DNA from: an uncultured Nitrososphaera sp.
GTDB lineage: Archaea > Thermoproteota > Nitrososphaeria > Nitrososphaerales > Nitrososphaeraceae
Reading direction: 5' to 3'
Length of the DNA: 21,881 bases
Assembly: GCA_946480575.1 (NCBI GenBank)
Contig: CAMLKF010000029.1
Location: 1-21,881, forward strand
Part shown: in pieces, positions 21,630 to 21,881 of the stretch
Layout of the letters: every line of letters begins with the position of its first letter
How positions within the stretch are numbered: position 1 is the stretch's first letter
The notes under the pieces: generated by a model
Told to the model about the DNA's origin: nothing
Databases searched by the model: none
The model's input: only the letters and a program-made list of their open reading frames with translations
Translations under genes and position numbers: made by a program

Positions 21630-21881
21630 CTACCACGTCGCTGACACTACCAGTACTTCAGAGTTTCCTTCCTAGGCAGTGTCGTCGACCTATGCTACGT
21701 ACGCGTTGCTCCCAGACGCGGCGACGCTCGGGAAGTGTGAGCTCCCGCCGCTGCAGCTCATGTTGGCCGGCTCGCCGAAAGTTTCTCCTCCGTCATCGCT
21801 CTTGGCAAGGACAACTGTGCCGCTGCTGTCGATGCCCACAGCGTATACAGCGCTGTCTATTGCTGACATGGAGTAGATCGT
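21630..21881 (-). pseudogene. 3' end of a sialidase-like (Asp-box/BNR repeat) protein gene interrupted by amber codons, partial
   Basis: The gene enters from the right edge on the minus strand. It reads IYSMSAIDSAVYAVGIDSSG, then TVVLAKSDDGGETFGEPANM (an Asp-box, S-x-D-x-G-x-T-F), then FPSVAASGSNAYVA, TAG (21690-21692), VDDTA, TAG (21672-21674), EGNSEVLVVSATW, TAG (21630-21632). Trp would be expected at the first TAG, giving AYVAWVDDTA, and probably at the second. TGG to TAG is a single change. Asp-box proteins are secreted beta-propellers that occur in multiple copies in related archaea. The rest of the gene lies outside the window. Confidence 0.6.

Overview
The window looks like chromosome from a soil-type ammonia-oxidising thaumarchaeon, most likely the Nitrososphaera lineage. 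This is inferred from archaeal proteins (a Cdc48/VAT-type ATPase, the exosome subunit Csl4, HMG-CoA reductase), AT-rich TATA-like boxes about 26-32 nt upstream of start codons with little or no leader, many TTG/GTG starts, moderate GC content, and a tRNA-Ser gene that reads as interrupted by introns. No mobile element, CRISPR array or rRNA was seen.

Layout. 1-1528: three genes of unknown function; one reads rightward and two form a leftward pair, with convergent 3' ends overlapping by 12 nt. 1529-3757: a disturbed region with a frameshifted secreted-protein gene, a tRNA-Ser(UGA) gene with a probable second intron in the D-loop, and a heavily broken secreted subtilisin-like protease. 3769-7234: a four-CBS protein with an HPF-like C-terminus faces leftward; divergent from it are a membrane-anchored PQQ-type sugar dehydrogenase and a class II HMG-CoA reductase.

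7236-14955: a histidine biosynthesis cluster in the order hisG-hisD-hisC-HAD phosphatase-(small ORFs)-hisB-hisH-hisA-hisF, followed by a DUF5655-like gene. Genes are tightly packed with ATGA overlaps. A small membrane-protein gene and a probable internal promoter lie just before hisB, so the cluster may be two transcription units. hisI and hisE are not in the window. The HAD protein sits where histidinol-phosphatase would be expected.

14949-19016: leftward acylphosphatase, a PLP-dependent decarboxylase and a Cdc48-type AAA+ ATPase ending in a possible proteasome-docking tail. 19172-20627: rightward csl4 and pheA (prephenate dehydratase). 20628-21881: a second disturbed region with a broken secreted-protein remnant followed by a strong hairpin terminator, an intact two-helix membrane protein, and the end of a sialidase-like (Asp-box) repeat gene interrupted by amber codons at probable Trp positions.

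Overall, the cytosolic biosynthetic and information-processing genes are intact, while nearly every broken gene encodes a predicted secreted or surface protein. Either these genes are decaying, or the sequence is less reliable there; the sequence alone cannot decide.
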